A DNA stretch of 64,000 nucleotides from Hemibagrus wyckioides (lineage: Eukaryota > Chordata > Actinopteri > Siluriformes > Bagridae), in contig NC_080722.1 of the NCBI RefSeq assembly GCF_019097595.1, forward strand, positions 22,855,130-22,919,129, read 5' to 3'. Every line of letters begins with the position of its first letter. Position 1 is the first letter of the stretch. Both the position numbers and the translations under genes were made by a program. The notes beneath the pieces were generated by a model. It worked only from the letters and a program-made list of their open reading frames with translations. It had not been told where the DNA came from and did not search any database. Below are positions 48,836 through 58,790 of the stretch, one piece after another.

Positions 48836-51120
48836 GGTCATTACTGTTGTTGAGCATTTGTGTTCCCATCTTGCATAAACAACTATATACATTTCCACTT
48901 CACTATAATGAAGAAGAGGAGACTGCTGAGTCTGCTGAGTGCCAGTTCACCCTCAAGTAAAGCCTGTGCAGACCATTTGAACCTCTCTTAACTCATGTTT
49001 ACCAATATATCATCTCTTTCCAGCTGCCTGTAAAGGAGCTATACAAGGTCCATCTGGAGAAACACATTTTAAAATGTGTGATATCCAGATGGAGCACGTT
49101 AAACCATAAACGAAGAAGACGATGTTAGAAATTGAATTACTCAAGAGGCCTAAAGGTGAAAGACCTCAGCTAACTGTAAAATCATGGCCAAGAAAATTAG
49201 AGCATGGCTTTAAGAGCATGGGAATTAAATGTGAATTAGAAGGAGTGGTACTGCTTTAGGCAGATAAACTTTTTTTTTCACAGACAACAATGATGTGTAT
49301 GTACATTGTACAAAATATTAAAGATTCAGTATTCACTAAAATCAGACCCCGGATAGAAGGAGTTACTGTTATCACAGTAAACATTAGTGTTATTCCTGAA
49401 GCACAGAACAAGGCTCTCTTACATTTCTCTGATTTTCAGACCACTATACAACTTAAAATGCAAAGGATTGTGGAATAGATCATGTTATACACTGTAATTA
49501 GTTAGCTGCTTCACCTTAGCTGATTGCTCAGGCATTGCATCATGTGTATGTGTGAGAAGGAGTGATTCATATCTTTCTTTGACGAGTGTATGAGTGTGTT
49601 ACTTTTAGTACTTTTATCTTTCTTTGCTGCTTGTATAATACATATACATATTTACTATATATATATATAGGGATATGGATATGTGTATGTATGCTACATA
49701 CTGTACATGTACACTAAATTGTGTGACAGTTCATTTATCTGTTTAAAAATGTACAAAGATTATTGTTCCTTGTGTACTCCTTGTAGTGAATTCCTCTAAT
49801 CAACAAGAAAAATGTGGTTTTTAAAAATCAGATTTATATTACAGGGACAATTCCAAGTTTATTTTAGGATGCATCCTCTTATTCTCCCTCACAGCTGTGC
49901 ACACAGACCTGGGACTGTCTCTAAACACGGGAAGGGCTTGATACATGGGCAGTATTACATATGTGACTAAAATCAGACCATATAAAATAGCTGTAAAGTA
50001 AGAGCAACCGGAGAGGTGTCTGAAGCCTGATGTGAACTTCCCCCTGAGCAGAATGACGTGTGTAAGTAAACAGTCAAAATTCTCTGATCTGTTGTTACTG
50101 GGCAAACAGTCATAAATCACATATTTCACTCATTTTCAAAGAATCACTGATAACCAAGATCTCTAAAGCCCTCACATTTTTCTCAGTTTACTATTTCACA
50201 TCCACATGCTCTACCTAATACAATTCAAGTCAAATTGAGATTAAAATCAAAATGAGATTATTTCTTCAGAGGACAACAAGTAAAAAGTGAGAACTTTCCT
50301 CAAGCACGTCGGCAAGATTTAGAGAGGAATGGCGAGCATGAGTTAGAGATTTACCTCGAGTGTTTACACTGGGCCTTCACACTGCACCTCCAAGTCCAGA
50401 TGAGAAGTTTCCCAAGCTTCTTTTGCATTTCAGCCCTTGGCCAAGGGTTTTTTTGTACCTCCTGTCTGACTAAAGCATTCCTAAAAGACCAGGGAGAGGC
50501 ACGGATAATAAAGTATAGTATTAAGTAGGCCATAGATATCAGCAAAGTGTATCTGCATGCACTATAAATTCAAAACCATAAACTCACTTAGACTGAAGAG
50601 TAATGAGCAATTTGAATCCATGACACAGTGTAGCAGAAATAATGCAAAACGTTGCCCTGCTATATGAAAATAATCAACAACAGAGCAGTATAATTGAGTA
50701 ATTAGTGTTACCAATCCCAGGCGGATGTTTCCTCCCTAAACTCTGTCTTCTTTGTTGATTTTTCATTTTTAAGAAATGCACTGACTGTTACAAAGCACTG
50801 ACACTTTAGACTCCTTTAATAAATGATAAATACACATATTTAAAAAATAAGCTCTTTTTTTTTAATCCAAAAATGTTTCATCCATTTATGTTTATCTCCA
50901 GCCTGTATATAAACATGAAGTAGTGATTTGAATCACAGCTGCAATTATAGTCAAAGGTGTTAATACAAATAAATACAAATAAATAAAACCACACTGATTT
51001 TCACGCATGCCTTCTGTCAGTAATTCTAATTGTGTTGTATTGATTACAAAAGTGCACAAAAAGACAACAATCTACACTATCGCTTCACTGACCAGCTGCC
51101 ATTCACATTCGATATTCAGA
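48836..51120. other. Gene-free DNA
   Basis: AT-rich unique-looking DNA with a short (TA)n at 49654-49668. No gene or strong motif cluster seen. Confidence 0.45.
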
Positions 51121-51124
51121 AGAA

Positions 51125-51375
51125 TGACAGCAGCAGAGAGTCGCCACCTTCATCATGTGCAGCTGCCGAGTTTCACATGTTTTCTTGTCTCTGTGTGTTT
51201 CCTTCATGTTCTCTGGTTTCCCTCCCACCTCACAAAAACATGCTCCTGGGTGGATCGAACCTCTAAATTAGCCTTAGGTGTGAATGTGTGTGTGCAGTGG
51301 ATGCGTGTCCTGTCCAGAGTGTGTTCATGTCTCACACCCAGGGTTCACGGAGCAACAGATCTGTTTAATAACTGA
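51125..51375 (+). repeat. Dispersed fish repeat, family R, copy 9
   Basis: Includes cacatgttttcttgtctctg+tgtgtttccttcatgttctctggtttcc, ctctaaattagccttaggtg and tgcgtgtcctgtccagagtgtg+ttcatg. Confidence 0.6.
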
Positions 51376-51479
51376 TTAATAACAGTGTAACAGTCTTTAT
51401 CCCTTAATATTAATCAAAGTGCTTGTTTAAAAAGCAAGTCAGTAATTGGAATAAAACAAGCTTATATCAACTTTCAAAT

Positions 51480-52010
51480 ATTCACAAGACAACAAGAGAG
51501 AATTTAACTTGCTAAACTTGTTTACAGGCTGCCAGTGACGGCATTTAGGCTCACATCTGCTGTGTGACGTTCTTCCTTAAGTTCTGAGTAAAAGCCTTGT
51601 TGTTGTTCCTAATAGACTGAAAAAGCATATATTATGAGATTAGCTGCTGAAAAGGGCGAGCACGATGTTTCCCTAAATGCCGTTTTAAAATAAACTAAAG
51701 CCTCTCCTTCCTATTAGCAACGTACTGCTAGTACAAGAACGAATGTGCGGCTGACAAGAGTACTAAGAAGGTCTGTTCTGTTTGCGCTTCAAGTGAATAA
51801 CTTAAATAAGCAAGGTCAGTGTAAATAAACGCAGCATGACAAGGTACAGAGGAATCGAGACTCGCATAGTTGGTTTTCTGTATTTGGAAGTGGGGCCTTA
51901 ATTAAGGTGGCGGGCCAGATAGGATTACTGACTGATTCCGCATTGCGAGAGCTTGACACTGAGCAAGCAAACAAGGTAACAACATCCAGAAGTGTGCTTT
52001 TCTCTGTCGG
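51480..52010. promoter_or_regulatory. Candidate proximal sox9 regulatory island N (NR5A and FOX motifs)
   Basis: About 530 bases of repeat-free DNA from 1.0 to 1.5 kb upstream of the promoter. CAAGGTCA (NR5A/ERR) at 51811-51818 is followed two bases later by the forkhead-type GTAAATAAAC at 51821-51830; TGTTTAC, another forkhead word, lies at 51519-51525. NR5A1 and FOXL2 act in opposition on SOX9 in mammalian gonads. The link to this fish locus is inference. Confidence 0.38.
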
Positions 52011-52013
52011 CCT

Positions 52014-52050
52014 GTGTGTGTGTGTGTGTGTGTGTATGTGTGTGTGTGTT
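52014..52050. repeat. (TG)n microsatellite
   Basis: About 36 bases with one interruption. Confidence 0.9.
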
Positions 52051-52230
52051 TGAGTGGGGGGAGTAATTAAACTTATCACCACAGACCTGGCTGTGAGGGA
52101 CTAAATAAACCAAAACAGTCATACTGTTAATGATATGATGTTCCAGGTCAGTGACAGTCTAGTTTTCTGCTTTTCTGAAGATGTGCTTGTGGATATTTTA
52201 CTACACAGTCTACACACACCTGCGCGAACA

Positions 52231-52246
52231 CAAACACACACACACA

Positions 52247-52329
<83 letters not shown>
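52231..52329. repeat. (CA)n-(GA)n microsatellite
   Basis: A short CA run followed by about 80 bases of pure GA, about 650 bases upstream of the sox9 promoter. Confidence 0.95.
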
Positions 52330-52333
<4 letters not shown>

Positions 52334-52334
52334 C

Positions 52335-52620
52335 ATTTTTCAGACGTACGTAGCTACTGAGTATCTCTGACGAGCAGAGCGCGAGCAGGAGTGTGTGAGC
52401 TGCTCGGTGCCGTTATTAAACACACTCCGAGTGCTCGCGGGGTTTTCTTCGGGTCGCTCGCGCCCCCTGTGGATGCTCTTGAAAAGTACATCATAAAGCT
52501 CAATCACAGCGAGATTCAGGAGCATCCACGGTTTCTAAAAACACAACTTGTGTGTTTACACGTCAGAACTTTTGTGGAAAGCGCTAATAAATGACAAACC
52601 AGGCTGAGCTCACGGAAACC
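52335..52620. promoter_or_regulatory. CpG-rich sox9 upstream region
   Basis: CpG-rich (for example gagcagagcgcgagcaggag, gtcgctcgcgccccctgtgg) and repeat-free. It continues the promoter-proximal GC-rich zone towards the gene. It contains a partial CTCF-like word gcgccccct. Confidence 0.4.
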
Positions 52621-52944
52621 TAAGTCTGTTAACGACACGTGACATCTATAAACTTAATATGGCTCGGGTAAAATCCTCAAAATTATTTTAGACAACAAAA
52701 CAGTAAAAGTATACATTATGACCTAGCAGAATATACCTTGCTCCATGTAATGGCATCTGCCTGAATAATCTGACGCACTTAATACAACAGCCTATATAGA
52801 ATTAAGTATGTAGAATTAATCTGAAAATGGAGTTCTGCCTCAGCCTGATGTAAATGTGAAATTGGGAGTAGTAATTGGCGAGGCGGAGGTGGAGGCCGGG
52901 GAAGTATCGGGTTCAGAGGCGTGACGCGCGCGCAGCTCTAGGCT

Positions 52945-53000
52945 CGTCCAATCAGCTCGCGTGCGCTCTTATAAAGACTGCGTGCGCCTCTCAAGTCGCG
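52945..53000 (+). promoter_or_regulatory. sox9: sox9 core promoter: CCAAT box and TATA box
   Basis: CCAAT at 52948-52952 and TATAAA at 52970-52975, 18 bases apart, lie in GC/CpG-rich DNA (about 52870-53040) that stands out from the AT-rich surroundings. A start site near 52993-53003 is predicted from TATA spacing. A CCAAT plus TATA arrangement fits known SOX9 promoters. The exact start site is inferred. Confidence 0.75.
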
Positions 53001-53051
53001 CAGGTTTCGGACTCCACTTGGAAATAAAGAAGCGCGCGGCGAGGGACAAAA

Positions 53052-53053
<2 letters not shown>

Positions 53054-53092
<39 letters not shown>
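53054..53092 (+). repeat. (GA)n tract in the sox9 leader
   Basis: About 38 bases of uninterrupted GA repeat about 50-90 bases downstream of the predicted start site. It could bind GAGA-type factors or simply be a microsatellite; its length is probably polymorphic. Confidence 0.85.
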
Positions 53093-53095
<3 letters not shown>

Positions 53096-53129
53096 GCACA
53101 GTAGTGTCTCCCGAGAACGAAGCGACTTC

Positions 53130-53159
53130 ATGCACATCAGTGGATTTCGGACGCTGTGA
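53130..53159 (+). promoter_or_regulatory. upstream ORF in the sox9 leader (9 codons)
   Basis: ATG at 53130 and TGA at 53157 encode MHISGFRTL, entirely within the predicted 5' UTR and 191 bases before the sox9 ATG. Such uORFs can damp translation of the main ORF. The ORF is plain in the sequence; its use is inferred. Confidence 0.4.
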
Positions 53160-53350
53160 CACGACTCGTCCGGGTGGAAAAAATATTTTTTAAATACTTC
53201 GAGTTACTCAGGTGTGAAATATTGTTAGGAGTCGGGGGTGCGCTGAAAGTTTCTTAGTAAGTGAGAAAAAACACCGAGGACATTTTAAAGGCCGTCTCGA
53301 GCCGTATTTACTATTTTTGCGGCTTTTTTTTACCCCAAAAAGCGTCTCGT

Positions 53351-53799
53351 ATGAATCTCCTCGACCCCTACCTCAAGATGACGGACGAGCAAGAGAAGGG
53401 CCTATCGGACGCACCGAGTCCGAGCATGTCCGAGGATTCAGCAGGTTCTCCATGTCCGTCTGCCTCTGGCTCGGGATCGTGCTCGGATGTGGAGAGCGGC
53501 GGTGGGCGTGTGCGTGACAACGGCGGCGAGCTGAAAAAGGACGCGGACGACGAGCACGAGAGCAACGAGAAGTTCCCGCAGTGCATCCGCGAGGCCGTAT
53601 CGCAGGTGCTCAAAGGCTACGACTGGACGCTCGTACCCGTACCGGTGCGCGTGCACGGCGCCAGCAAAAACAAGCCGCACGTGAAAAGGCCCATGAACGC
53701 GTTCATGGTGTGGGCGCAGGCCGCGCGCCGTAAACTCGCAGACCAGTATCCTCATCTTCACAACGCCGAACTGAGCAAGACCCTGGGCAAGTTATGGAG
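53351..53799 (+). other. sox9: sox9 coding exon 1
   Basis: Encodes residues 1-149 plus two bases of codon 150: the N-terminus, an acidic/glycine-rich linker, the dimerisation domain and the first part of the HMG box. It ends TTATGGAG followed by gtaagt, a strong donor that splits an Arg codon (phase 2) inside the HMG box. That is the intron position expected for SOXE genes. Confidence 0.95.
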
Positions 53800-55291
53800 G
53801 TAAGTCAGCATGTTAATGAGGACTTTATTAAACTCCTGTTGGTTCAAGCAAACTTCTTCAAAGGATCAAAACTTTGGGACATGGAAGATATCATGGAGAA
53901 TGTCGCCAGTGTGATTGAGCTGTGATTTAAAGGCTTATATTAACAAGAAATTATAAACGCAGCAGCATTTCAGGTTTAATAGTTCAGGTCATAGAGAGCT
54001 AATAGATATAGCTCTCAGTTCACTCACCTACAGTGCTGAATTAACACTTAAGGTGTTCAGTACGGCGTTAACCCCAGGGCTTTTGCTGTGTAACACAGTT
54101 AGTGTAAGACTTTATTATTTAAAATTTTCACCTGTTCCCTTTTTTCTTTTGACTCAGATTGCTGAACGACGTGGAGAAGCGTCCATTCGTAGAAGAGGCT
54201 GAGCGCCTGCGTGTGCAACACAAGAAGGATCACCCTGACTACAAGTACCAGCCACGGCGAAGGAAATCAGCCAAGAATGGTCAGGGCGAGGGGGAAGAGG
54301 GTGCTGAGCACACACACGTCTCCACCAACGCCATCTTCAAGGCACTGCAGCAGGCGGATTCTCCAGCATCCAGCATGGGAGAGGTGCACTCCCCCAGCGA
54401 GCAGTCAGGTAAAGAGACAATGCCAACAAGTGACTTTTTTTAAATATGAAACTAATTTATAATTGAATTGTTATGCTTTGAGAGGTATTCTAATATTGAG
54501 GCTTCTTGTAAATAATACAGTCAGAAATGAATAATTATTCTAAATCCTGGTCCAGAATTAGTGATTTTTCTGCCAGCTGTTGCTTCAGATGTGTTTATTT
54601 CTATTGTACTTAACACACAGGCCAGTCCCAGGGTCCCCCGACTCCGCCCACCACCCCAAAAATTGACGCTCAGACTGGCAAAAGTGAGCCGAAGCGTGAG
54701 GGCCGCCCACTGCAGGATGGCATCGGAGTTAGCGTTGGCTCTGGTGTGCAGCGTCCGGTTAATATTGACTTTCGCGATGTGGACCTGGGTGAACTGAGCA
54801 GTGACGTCATCTCACACATGGAGAGCTTTGACGTGGCTGAGTTTGACCAGTACCTGCCACCTAACGGGCACCCCGGGCATGGCTGGATAGGATCAACGGC
54901 CACCAGTTGGATGGCCAAGAGCCCGAGCTCCAGCCCTCAGGTTGGTGCTGCCAGCCCTGGTGAGGATCAGAGCCAGCAGAGGACAACGCACATCAAAACC
55001 GAGCAGCTGAGTCCTACACATTACGGCTCCTTTAACCTGCAGCACTACACCACTTCCACTTCGTCATCTGCCTTCCCATCATGCATCAGCCGGCCACAGT
55101 ATGACTATACCGAGCAGCAAGGCAACACCACGTCCTATTACTCAACAGGCCAGAGCTCGATTTACTCCACCTTTAACTACATGAGTCCCAGCCAGAGGCC
55201 CATGTACACCCCCATCACCGAGACCCAATCAGGCCACAGCCCCCAACACTGGGACCAGCAGCCTGTCTACACACAACTCTCCAGACCCTGA
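53351..55291 (+). CDS. sox9: Sox9, SOXE-group HMG-box transcription factor (three exons, 456 aa)
   Basis: Nuclear DNA-binding regulator of chondrogenesis, neural crest, otic and gonadal (Sertoli) development in vertebrates. The CDS joins 53351-53799, 54158-54408 and 54621-55291 (1371 nt with stop). It opens with [10 protein letters not shown], the invariant SOX9 N-terminus. The dimerisation domain spans about residues 61-102 (core [20 protein letters not shown]) and the HMG box about 109-180, starting [25 protein letters not shown] at 183-187 is the second nuclear-localisation/PKA-type site. The middle activation domain (K2/TAM, containing [12 protein letters not shown] and EFDQYLPP) lies in early exon 3. 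IKTE is a consensus sumoylation site. The protein ends in the SOX9-type C-terminal activation domain (PVYTQLSRP). The mammalian Pro/Gln/Ala-rich tract is absent, as in fish. An in-frame TAA at 53258 excludes upstream ATG extension. Human SOX9 has 509 residues. Family identity is certain; whether this is teleost sox9a or sox9b is not resolved. Confidence 0.97.
53800..54157 (+). other. sox9: sox9 intron 1 (358 bp)
   Basis: Starts gtaagt and ends with a pyrimidine-rich tract (cctgttcccttttttctttt) and gactcag. Splicing here restores AG|A (Arg150) and an uninterrupted HMG box. The intron is much shorter than in mammals, and I see no repeat in it. Confidence 0.93.
54158..54408 (+). other. sox9: sox9 coding exon 2
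   Basis: Encodes Arg150 to the first base of Gly234: the rest of the HMG box ([30 protein letters not shown]), then the conserved [20 protein letters not shown] segment. It ends TCAG|gtaaag, phase 1. Length 251 nt. Confidence 0.95.
54409..54620 (+). other. sox9: sox9 intron 2 (212 bp)
   Basis: Donor gtaaag and acceptor ttaacacacag. Joining restores Gly234 (G|GC) and reads on into [13 protein letters not shown], the conserved SOX9 junction peptide. AT-rich with no repeat seen. Confidence 0.92.
54621..55291 (+). other. sox9: sox9 coding exon 3
   Basis: Encodes residues 234-456 and the TGA stop at 55289-55291. In order it holds: PPTPPTTPK, which in human SOX9 is reported as a phosphodegron read by FBW7; a basic/charged linker; the TAM region; a serine-rich stretch; the IKTE SUMO site; and a Tyr/Ser/Gln-rich C-terminal activation domain. 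The mammalian PQA tract is missing, and the segment after LSPTHY is shorter than in human SOX9. Confidence 0.95.
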
Positions 55292-56655
55292 GAACACACA
55301 CACACACACACACTCGCACACATTTGTACGCATGCCGTAAAGATTATTTAACAAGGCTGATGGCTCCACATAGAGACCCTCCATCACTCCTCCTGTAAAG
55401 CACACACTTGAAAACTCTCCAGAGGAAGACTGAAAGGAAAAGCTGGACTTGATAAGAGCAGCTCACAATGTGCCTTCTTCATCTTTAAATCATCTGTTGA
55501 CAATTATACATATATATATTTTTAGCCGTGATTGCGAGAAAAGAGAAACATTTTTCTGCGAAAAGAAGAATCCTCTGTGAGGACTTAATTAATTATTGTA
55601 CTTTAGTATGTACTGTGTATGTTTTCGTACCTTTTCCATAGCCGATAGGGATTTTATTCTGTAGGGAAAATGGTTTATTTTTTACTAAACCACTCTTAGC
55701 AATTCTGCCTAGTCATCCTCATGGTATTTTTTTATCGGCTTCTAGGATTCAGTTTGCCGCGCTAGTGGATCTTCATGCCGTTGCGTCCTACGTTAAGTTC
55801 ACTTGCTTATATTTATGATTATTAAAGTTCCTGATGCTTTTAGAGTGGTGTATTTTTGAACGTTTTGTACAACATGTCTGCCTTGTGCACCATCAGTGCC
55901 TGGTCTTGTGAGGTTGTTTTTTTTTTTTTTTTTGTCAAGGTAGAATGTGCAGCTGAGAATTTACTTAGTGCCTGACAGTGGCAGGAAGTGACCTTTGACC
56001 CCATGTCATTATTTCATACTGTCATACTGGTCTCATCTTTTCCCTTTTTTCTGTTCATTCTTAACTTCTTCTAATTTATTTATTAGTCTTAATTTTATTT
56101 CAGATTAATTAAGTACAGTGTATTCATTAATACTGTAAGCAACTAATTATTTGTTGTTGGAAGTTACCCTTCTGGATATAGTAATGTTTAATCCAAGTCA
56201 TTAAAAGCGAAAGGGTTGTTAAGTAATATGGTACAATTCTGTAATCATCATGTTTATTTATCCTATCTAGATGTCTTTATTTTTAATGTTTATTTGTCTC
56301 TTTTTTTTCTTCTTGTGTGCTAGCCAGAATAGATGATGAAGTACTGTTAAAGGCTGATCAAACTGGAACCATCAGCTTTCTTCCATAAGGAAGTGTCTTT
56401 TGAAGCTCTATTTGAAACTGTAACTGTGTGTGTGTGTGTGTGTGTGTGTGTTTATAGAGATACCAGAGATTTCACATCAAAATCTTTTCTAAGATCGACT
56501 TTTTTCCGTGCCACATATCTTATTCCTGATGTTACATCTTCCGAACGTTTTTTCCTTTCATCAAATTTAACACCATTTTCTTTAAATAATTGCATTTTTT
56601 ATTATATTTGCAATAAAAGTAAAAAAATGAAATAAAAGTGCAGTTTTTGTTTCTT
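55292..56655 (+). other. sox9: sox9 3' untranslated region (predicted)
   Basis: About 1.35 kb from the stop codon to the tandem AATAAA signals. It holds a (CA)n tract immediately after the stop (about 55296-55314), a (TG)n tract (56426-56452), an AU-rich nonamer TTATTTATT (56076-56084), and seed matches for miR-124 (55470-55476), miR-101 (55610-55616 and 56341-56347) and miR-145 (56361-56367). The 3' end is inferred from signals only. Confidence 0.7.
56612..56636 (+). terminator. sox9: sox9 polyadenylation signals (two AATAAA)
   Basis: AATAAA at 56612-56617 and again at 56631-56636, followed by a T-rich stretch (gtttttgtttctttttaaat) suited to a downstream element. Cleavage is expected around 56645-56660. 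An earlier ATTAAA near 55820 could give a shorter 3' UTR. Confidence 0.65.
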
Positions 56656-56659
56656 TTTA

Positions 56660-57721
56660 AATTTTCAAGACACAATAACTTCCCACTAAAGGTTAAATTT
56701 TATTTAATAATCTCTCTTTTTATTTCATTTACTAACAGATTGAATTGAGACAGAAAGCGAGGTGAAGGAGTTAGACTTAATCCATATGATGTCAAGTTAT
56801 TGATTATTATCTTACGTTTCTCCAAAAGGAGAAGCTCTGTTTTAAACATTCATCTATAGCAAGAGATTTGATCTAGTGGATCTGAAGCCTGTACTGAGAT
56901 CAGCAGCCACACGGACACTAATCCCTCCACACACTCATCCACACACACATCCACACACACACATTCACACACTCATCCACACACAGGGGTGGAGAACCCA
57001 GAGGAAACCCACATGGATAGATGGCACATTAATCTGAGCTCAGAATCAACCCCTTAAACATAATTCAGCTGATATTACACAAATTAAAATAAATCTAAAT
57101 CTCCTAATGATTATTATTCCTGTGTGTTTGTCTGTAGTTGAGAAATATCATGCTTAAGAAACGTTCCAGATACTTCACACTTAAAACACAGATACAAGTT
57201 TTTTATTCAAACTCTAAAAACCTAGTGCAAACAAGAAACTGAATTCTATCTGCTCTACATCTTCTCCTCCCTTCTGCTTTTGGAATTCTTCCTTCCCAGA
57301 ATAAACGTATTGTCCTTTTTTCCTCTTTTAAAGGTCACTGAAAGGAAACACTGAGACACAGAGAAAGTAATATTAAAGTGTGTTTTTCATGTCGCTGTGT
57401 TTTTCAGGGTTAGATTCCGACATGGTACTGAGTGACACTTTATAAATTAACGCCTGGTAACATGAGACAGCTCTTTATGCTGGGCTTCTTCATCAGAATG
57501 ATCTTCATTTCACGATATAGGGATCAGAGTGGCATACTTCCTAAAGCAGTCCACATCACGTTATCTTTCTGTGCTTTCCTGCACTATTCACAGAGTGTAT
57601 GATGTGTTACACACATGCTAAGGTGAGCAGATGTATGTAGACCTCAGTGTATATTTGGCTGATGGATAGGTCAGAGGTCAACCATCGCCAGCTGTTTCAC
57701 AGAAAAAGGGTCTGTTATTTA
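56660..57721. other. Gene-free DNA with a family R fragment
   Basis: Past the sox9 polyadenylation signals. A degenerate - strand family R fragment lies at about 56925-57080 (ggagaacccagaggaaaccc+acatgga). No gene recognised. Confidence 0.45.
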
Positions 57722-57889
57722 TTTTTACATATGCACTGAACTCTCTCTGCTATAACACTGTGGTCAATAATAATCCATACCTCATTTAAATCATAGAGAT
57801 TTGTTTAAAATATAAATATTGGGTATAAAATCAATTACTTTTGTAATATATGGAAGCTGTGTCCACATAGTGAGCCATACTTAAGGCTT
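57722..57889 (+). repeat. 168-bp dispersed repeat, copy A
   Basis: Runs from tttttacatatgcactgaac to gtgagccatacttaaggctt. An inverted copy with roughly 90 percent identity lies at 62936-63103. Class unknown. Confidence 0.75.
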
Positions 57890-57920
57890 GCACCTTTAAG
57901 CTGCATGCTAGTGCATAAGG

Positions 57921-58650
57921 CAGTGGTGGGCCGTCAGGGCCAGCAAAGCCTTCTCTGCTGACCTAAACAGCAGTGATCGGAATCACTGACTTGCATTTTA
58001 ATATATTTAATATATTTTCCATGAAATAATTTAATACACAAATTATTTCCAATAGTCTAGTCTCTACATTTCATAGCTTTTCTCTTGGTTGCGCTGCTTC
58101 CAGTAGTGTATATTTATGATAAGAGTATTTATCCAATCATATTTCAGTCAGTGTCTGACATCATGTGTTGCCAGGGTGAAAGTCTGCCTTAAAGCCTTCA
58201 GAATCAATAGTGCAGGCGCCCGTAGCTTAAAATAAGTGGCAATGAAATTGTTCCATTAACCAATCAGATTTCGAGTTGGCATCACTGGGGCCATCTAGCA
58301 GGCATACGATTACATCAGCAATTTCCCGTCCATTGATTGGATAATTGGAGTAGTCAGAGGCAGCGAACCGCACAAACTAAATAAAATATATATATTTTAA
58401 CTCACAATAGCTGTAGAAGAAATCGATTTGGTTGCAGACATCCTTACAAATGCATTTTCAAGGCGGACTGTAATAAAATTGACTATTCCTTTTGAGGTGT
58501 GAAATACTGTAGCCTAATTTCTTTTTTACTTTGCTATTTAATGGTTGATTAGTATTTATTGCCGTGGCGTCATAATGATGGTATAGAGGTAGATTAATTC
58601 AGGAAGGATACCGGTGAAGGCCTAGGTGTGAAATGCATGGCCCGCCACTG
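57921..58650. mobile_element. hAT-like non-autonomous transposon, 730 bp
   Basis: Starts cagtggtgggcc and ends in the inverted ggcccgccactg (about 12 bases, one mismatch). It is flanked by gcataagg (57913-57920) and atataagg (58651-58658), an 8-bp target duplication with two mismatches. No transposase frame is present. CAGTG-type ends and 8-bp duplication indicate hAT. Confidence 0.75.
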
Positions 58651-58691
58651 ATATAAGGGCATGTCATATTAGTGATGTTCAAGTTATACAG

Positions 58692-58790
58692 TCGAGGTTG
58701 TAAGTTTACAGACCCCTGCAAAATCTGCAAAAAGTTGATAAGATTTTTACGTGTCATGATGAGAATATAATCACGATTTATTAATATGTT
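58692..58790. mobile_element. Tc1-like element end fragment
   Basis: tacagtcgaggttgtaagtt+tacagacccctgcaaaatctgcaaaa resembles the terminal repeat of fish Tc1-like elements of the Sleeping Beauty type. No matching opposite end is found nearby. Confidence 0.55.

Larger units (their letters stand above)
53000..53350 (+). other. sox9: sox9 5' untranslated region (predicted)
   Basis: About 350 nt between the predicted start site and the ATG. It carries a (GA)n tract at about 53054-53092 and a nine-codon upstream ORF at 53130-53159. An in-frame TAA lies at 53258. The main ATG has C at -3 and A at +4, a weak initiation context. No 5' intron is apparent, but transcripts would be needed to confirm that. 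Confidence 0.6.

Noticed and set aside
52460..52475. CTCF site upstream of sox9
   Set aside because: Only the agggggcgc half matches; the cca.. half is out of register, so I do not call it.
53261..53350. N-terminal extension of Sox9 from an in-frame GTG
   Set aside because: It would need a non-ATG start; the conserved SOX9 N-terminus begins at the ATG at 53351, and a TAA lies directly before the GTG.
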